In this document: positions 5,384 through 8,484 of the stretch, one piece after another
Layout: every line of letters begins with the position of its first letter
Numbering within the stretch: the stretch's first letter is position 1
Position numbers and translations under genes: made by a program
Notes under the pieces: generated by a model
Told to the model about the DNA's origin: nothing
The model's database searches: none
The model's input: the letters and a program-made list of their open reading frames with translations, nothing else
Origin: an uncultured Alistipes sp.
GTDB taxonomy: Bacteria; Bacteroidota; Bacteroidia; Bacteroidales; Rikenellaceae
Assembly: GCF_902388705.1 (NCBI RefSeq)
Contig: NZ_CABMQJ010000074.1
Span: 1 to 8,484 of the forward strand
Direction of reading: 5' to 3'
DNA: 8,484 nt

Positions 5384-8113
5384 TTATTTCTCTTTGAGCG
5401 CTGCGTGTGCGGCTGCCAGACGTGCGATGGGCACGCGGAACGGCGAGCAGCTCACGTAGTTCAGGCCCGCATAGTGGCAGAATTCCACCGACGAGGGCTC
5501 GCCGCCGTGCTCGCCGCAGATGCCGCATTTGAGCGTCGGGCGCACGCCGCGGCCCTTGAATACGGCCTCGCGGATGAGCTGGCCCACGCCGTTGCGGTCG
5601 AGAATCTGGAACGGGTCGTTCTTCAGGATGCCCTTGTCGAGGTATACGGGCAGGAACTTGCCGATGTCGTCGCGCGAGAAGCCCAGCGTCATCTGCGTCA
5701 GGTCGTTGGTACCGAACGAGAAGAACTCGGCCACCTCGGCGATTTGGTTGGCGGTCACCGCAGCGCGCGGAACCTCGATCATCGTGCCGACCATGTAGTC
5801 GATCTTGTCGTTGCGCTCCGAGAACACCTGTTCGGCCGTCGAGTCGATGATGTTCTTCTGGTAGCGGAGCTCCTTGTGGTTGCCCACCAGCGGAACCATA
5901 ATCTCCACGTGTACCGGGGTGCCCTGTGCGCGGACGTTCATGGCGGCCTCGATGATGGCGCGTGCCTGCATCTCGGTGATTTCGGGATAGGTGTTGCCCA
6001 GGCGGCAGCCGCGGTGTCCCAGCATCGGGTTGAACTCGGCGAGCGATTCGACCTTGGCGACGATTTTCTCGAAGGGAACGTTCATCTCGCGCGCCATCTC
6101 TTTCTGGCCCTTTTCGTCATGCGGCACGAACTCGTGCAGGGGCGGGTCGAGCAGGCGTACGGTCACGGGGAATCCGTTCATGGCTTTGAACAGTCCCTCG
6201 AAGTCGCCGCGCTGGATGGGCAGCAGTTTGGCAAGCGCCACGCGGCGTCCGGCTTCGTCGTCGGCGAGGATCATCTCGCGGATAGCCTTGATGCGGTCGC
6301 CTTCGAAGAACATGTGCTCCGTACGGCAGAGGCCGATACCCTCGGCGCCGAATGCGAACGCCTGTGCGGCGTCTTTCGGCGTGTCGGCGTTGGCGCGTAC
6401 TTTCAGCACGGCGTATTTGCCCGTCAGGTCCATCAGCTGGCCGAAGTCGCCGCTCAAGTCGGCGGCCATCGTGGCTACCTGGCCCAGGTAAACCTCACCC
6501 GTCGAGCCGTTGAGCGAAATCCAGTCGCCCTGCTTGACGGTGAAGCCGTTGACATTGATCGTGCGGGCTTTATAATCGATTTGCAGTTCGCCCGCGCCCG
6601 ATACGCAGCATTTGCCCATACCGCGTGCAACGACGGCGGCGTGCGAGGTCATACCGCCGCGTGCGGTCAGGATACCGGCAGCGTCGAGCATGCCCTTGAG
6701 GTCTTCGGGCGAAGTTTCGATACGTACCAGAATCGCTTTTTGGCCGCTCTCGGCGAGGATTTTCTCGGCGTCCTCGGCGAAGAACACAACCGGTCCCGTA
6801 GCTGCGCCCGGCGAGGCGGGCAGGCCCTTGGTGATGACCTGTGCGTTGGCGATGGCCTTCTTGTCGAAAACGGGGTGGAGCAGTTCGTCGAGTTTGGCGG
6901 GCTCGCAGCGCAGTACGGCCGTCTGTTCGTCGATCAGTCCCTCGCGGAGCATGTCCATCGCGATTTTGACCATGGCGGCGCCGGTACGCTTGCCGTTGCG
7001 GCACTGGAGCATCCAGAGCTTGCCGTCCTGAATCGTGAACTCGATGTCCTGCATGTCCTTGAAGTACTGCTCCAGGTGGTGCTGTATCTCGTCGAGCTCC
7101 TTGTAAACCACGGGCATCACCTCCTCGAGCGAGGGGTATTTCGTGCGGCGGTCTTCTTCGGAGATGTTCTGGGCTGCGGCCCAGCGCTTCGAGCCTTCGA
7201 CGGTGATTTGCTGCGGGGTGCGGATGCCGGCTACGACGTCCTCGCCCTGCGCGTTGATCAGGTACTCGCCGTTGAAGATGTTTTCACCCGTCGCGGCGTC
7301 GCGCGAGAATGCCACGCCCGTCGCCGAATTGGTGCCCATGTTGCCGAACACCATGGCCTGTACCGATACGGCCGTACCCCATTCGGCGGGGATGTTGTTG
7401 AGTTTGCGGTAAAGGATGGCGCGGTCGTTCATCCACGAGCCGAACACGGCGCATACGGCGCCCCAGAGCTGCTCCCACGGGCATGCGGGGAAGTCCTCGC
7501 CGGTCTGTTTCTTGACGGCGGCCTTGAACTCTTTGACCAGTTCTTTCAGGTCTTCGGGCGTCAGGTCGGTGTCGTTCTTCACGCCGCGCTTCTGTTTCAT
7601 CTCGTCGATAATCTCCTCGAACGGGTCATGGTCTTCTTTCGAAACGGGTTTCATGCCCAGCACCACGTCGCCGTACATCTGCACGAAACGGCGGTACGAG
7701 TCCCATGCGAAACGGGGATTGCCCGTACGTTTGGCCACGGCCTCCACGGCCTGGTCGTTCATACCCAGGTTGAGGATGGTGTCCATCATGCCGGGCATCG
7801 AGGCGCGCGCGCCCGAACGTACCGATACGAGCAGCGGCATCTCCTTGTCGCCGAATTTCATGCCCGTGAGCTTCTCGATATTTTTCATCGCCTTTTCGAC
7901 TTCCGGACGGAGCATCTGGATGACCGCTTCCTTGCCGTGGGCGTAAAATTCCGAACATACTTCCGTGGTAATCGTGAAGCCCGGGGGGACGGGGATGCCG
8001 ATGAGGTTCATCTCTGCGAGGTTGGCACCCTTGCCGCCGAGCAGTTCACGCATTTTGCCGTTGCCTTCGGCTTCCTTGTTACCGAAGGTGTAGACTCGTT
8101 TAACGTCTGCCAT
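5384..8113 (-). CDS. ppdK: Pyruvate, phosphate dikinase
   Basis: This 909-residue cytoplasmic enzyme interconverts pyruvate + ATP + phosphate with phosphoenolpyruvate + AMP + pyrophosphate, linking glycolysis and gluconeogenesis. The N-terminal ATP-grasp-like domain starts with GGKGANLAEMN (26-36) and includes VSVRSGARASMPGMMDT (97-112) and QAMVFGNMGTNSATGVAFSR (252-271). The swivelling phosphohistidine domain contains TARGGMTSHAAVVARGMG (483-500), with catalytic His491 and, two residues earlier, Thr489, the position phosphorylated by regulatory proteins in other PPDKs. The C-terminal PEP/pyruvate barrel has GLCRTEHMF (594-602), GHRGCRLG (699-706), EVPRAA (780-785), FSFGTNDLTQMTLGFSRDD (798-816) and GICGEHGGEPSS (864-875) with catalytic Cys866. 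All expected catalytic residues are present and the length is normal. The ATG at 8113 gives the usual MADVKRVYTFGNKEAEGN start and lies next to the AT-rich promoter region. It appears monocistronic, with its own hairpins downstream. No PPDK regulatory protein gene is in the window. Confidence 0.98.
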   Translation of the reverse strand: MADVKRVYTFGNKEAEGNGKMRELLGGKGANLAEMNLIGIPVPPGFTITTEVCSEFYAHGKEAVIQMLRPEVEKAMKNIEKLTGMKFGDKEMPLLVSVRSGARASMPGMMDTILNLGMNDQAVEAVAKRTGNPRFAWDSYRRFVQMYGDVVLGMKPVSKEDHDPFEEIIDEMKQKRGVKNDTDLTPEDLKELVKEFKAAVKKQTGEDFPACPWEQLWGAVCAVFGSWMNDRAILYRKLNNIPAEWGTAVSVQAMVFGNMGTNSATGVAFSRDAATGENIFNGEYLINAQGEDVVAGIRTPQQITVEGSKRWAAAQNISEEDRRTKYPSLEEVMPVVYKELDEIQHHLEQYFKDMQDIEFTIQDGKLWMLQCRNGKRTGAAMVKIAMDMLREGLIDEQTAVLRCEPAKLDELLHPVFDKKAIANAQVITKGLPASPGAATGPVVFFAEDAEKILAESGQKAILVRIETSPEDLKGMLDAAGILTARGGMTSHAAVVARGMGKCCVSGAGELQIDYKARTINVNGFTVKQGDWISLNGSTGEVYLGQVATMAADLSGDFGQLMDLTGKYAVLKVRANADTPKDAAQAFAFGAEGIGLCRTEHMFFEGDRIKAIREMILADDEAGRRVALAKLLPIQRGDFEGLFKAMNGFPVTVRLLDPPLHEFVPHDEKGQKEMAREMNVPFEKIVAKVESLAEFNPMLGHRGCRLGNTYPEITEMQARAIIEAAMNVRAQGTPVHVEIMVPLVGNHKELRYQKNIIDSTAEQVFSERNDKIDYMVGTMIEVPRAAVTANQIAEVAEFFSFGTNDLTQMTLGFSRDDIGKFLPVYLDKGILKNDPFQILDRNGVGQLIREAVFKGRGVRPTLKCGICGEHGGEPSSVEFCHYAGLNYVSCSPFRVPIARLAAAHAALKEK

Positions 8114-8135
8114 AACTTTTCTTGTTAATTTAATT

Positions 8136-8164
8136 GGTATATAAATTTATAAAATTTTTGTCAA
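8136..8164 (-). promoter_or_regulatory. Probable ppdK promoter region
   Basis: The DNA just upstream of ppdK is very AT-rich. On the minus strand TTGACA (8164-8159), a 17-bp spacer and TATACC (8141-8136) resemble a sigma-70 promoter of the E. coli kind. A near match to the Bacteroidetes -7 box (TAAATTTA) lies inside the spacer. Which element is used cannot be decided from sequence; the leader would be about 20-30 nt. Confidence 0.5.
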
Positions 8165-8227
8165 CTTGTCGCTTCTTACAGACGAAAATTGCGGTGACAT
8201 TCCTGTTACCGCCTCGTCAAAGAATTC

Positions 8228-8253
8228 ATATTCGCCATTGGGAATGCGAATAT
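8228..8253. repeat. Inverted repeat upstream of ppdK
   Basis: ATATTCGC (8228-8235) pairs with GCGAATAT (8246-8253). Inside, ATT and AAT can extend the stem around GGG with one bulged C. It lies between the end of the upstream minus-strand gene and the ppdK promoter, so it could be a terminator or transcript-end structure, or an operator. No T run follows it directly. Confidence 0.5.
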
Positions 8254-8275
8254 ATAAAAACTTTTCTGAAATTCC

Positions 8276-8298
8276 AAAAAATTCTACTCCAAGTAGAA
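8276..8298 (-). terminator. Possible intrinsic terminator overlapping the stop codon of the upstream gene
   Basis: On the minus strand TTCTACT (8298-8292) and AGTAGAA (8288-8282) form a 7-bp stem around TGG, followed at once by six T (8281-8276). The right arm contains the TAG stop of the partial gene. Low GC in the stem makes it weak. Confidence 0.45.
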
Positions 8299-8484
8299 GA
8301 ATATCGGCAGGGCGTATCCGTAGCCGCCCCTGTAGTGCCCCTTTTCGTAGGTCGGGAGGGGTTTACCCGTCTTTGGGTCAAATAAATAGCGGCGTGCGAA
8401 AACATCGCCCGCCGAGGTGCGCAGCGCCGTGTCGGCGAGGATGCGGTCGCGCATCAGCCAGCCCGAGCGGCGGCGGACGTTGCC
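8284..8484 (-). CDS. C-terminal fragment of an unrecognised protein (5' end outside window)
   Basis: A minus-strand frame is open from the right edge (8484) to a TAG at 8286-8284, giving 66 residues. The fragment contains SGWLMRDRILADTALR (8-22 region), a hydrophilic turn LFDPKTGKPLPTYEKGHYR (34-52), a Gly/Tyr stretch GGYGYA, and ends in LPIFFYLE. Arg/Asp-rich helical-looking sequence followed by an aromatic C-terminus suggests a folded domain end, not noise. The stop is followed by a T run, and the gene lies upstream of ppdK on the same strand, about 170 bp away with a promoter between, so the two are probably separate units. I cannot assign a family from this fragment. A start within the window (ATG in the MRDR segment) is unlikely, because the frame is open to the edge. 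Confidence 0.65.
   Translation of the reverse strand, partial: GNVRRRSGWLMRDRILADTALRTSAGDVFARRYLFDPKTGKPLPTYEKGHYRGGYGYALPIFFYLE

Noticed and set aside
5330..8128. A 932-codon open frame on the + strand, longer than ppdK itself
   Set aside because: It lies antisense to ppdK, which has all catalytic motifs of its family. The + strand product is rich in His, Val, Leu, Ala and Arg with no domain, which is what reversed GC-rich third-position codons produce.
8134..8385. An 83-codon + strand frame upstream of ppdK
   Set aside because: It overlaps the ppdK promoter region and the antisense of the partial right-edge gene, and shows no domain.

Overview
The window looks like chromosomal DNA of a GC-rich member of the Bacteroidales, most likely an Alistipes-type Rikenellaceae. 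The clues are Bacteroidetes-style promoters (TAnnTTTG -7 boxes before three transcription units), AT-rich leaders without clear Shine-Dalgarno sequences, signal peptides ending in SA|Q, and strong G/C preference at third codon positions. The genus is inferred from style, not from a database match. Most of the content is housekeeping. I see no phage, insertion sequence, CRISPR array, tRNA or rRNA.

Layout, left to right. (1) The 3' end of radC (+) runs in from the left edge and stops at 399. A 27-codon hydrophobic micro-ORF (405-488, -) converges on it and has a consensus -7 box at 544-551. About 400 bp without a gene follows. (2) A tight + strand operon begins at a promoter near 867-893: glyQS (glycyl-tRNA synthetase), a 39-residue single-membrane-span micro-ORF (2484-2603), ruvX/yqgF and def, the last two overlapping by 4 bp. 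Three of the four genes serve translation: tRNA charging, 16S rRNA maturation and N-terminal deformylation. (3) A perfect 19-bp stem (3715-3755) separates this operon from a convergent pair of paralogous - strand genes, 3770-4300 and 4735-5202. Both encode small secreted proteins predicted to form 8-stranded outer-membrane beta-barrels. They are separated by a 434-bp gene-free gap and a second terminator, so they appear to be transcribed independently. (4) ppdK (pyruvate, phosphate dikinase, -) fills 5384-8113, with two hairpins after its stop and an AT-rich promoter region before its start. (5) The C-terminal 66 codons of an unrecognised - strand gene (8284-8484) enter from the right edge.

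No clearly new multi-gene system is visible. The items most worth a second look are the two uncatalogued membrane microproteins, one inside the translation operon and one convergent with radC, and the beta-barrel pair. One barrel carries a repetitive Asn/Arg-rich linker and the other a CxxxC surface loop.
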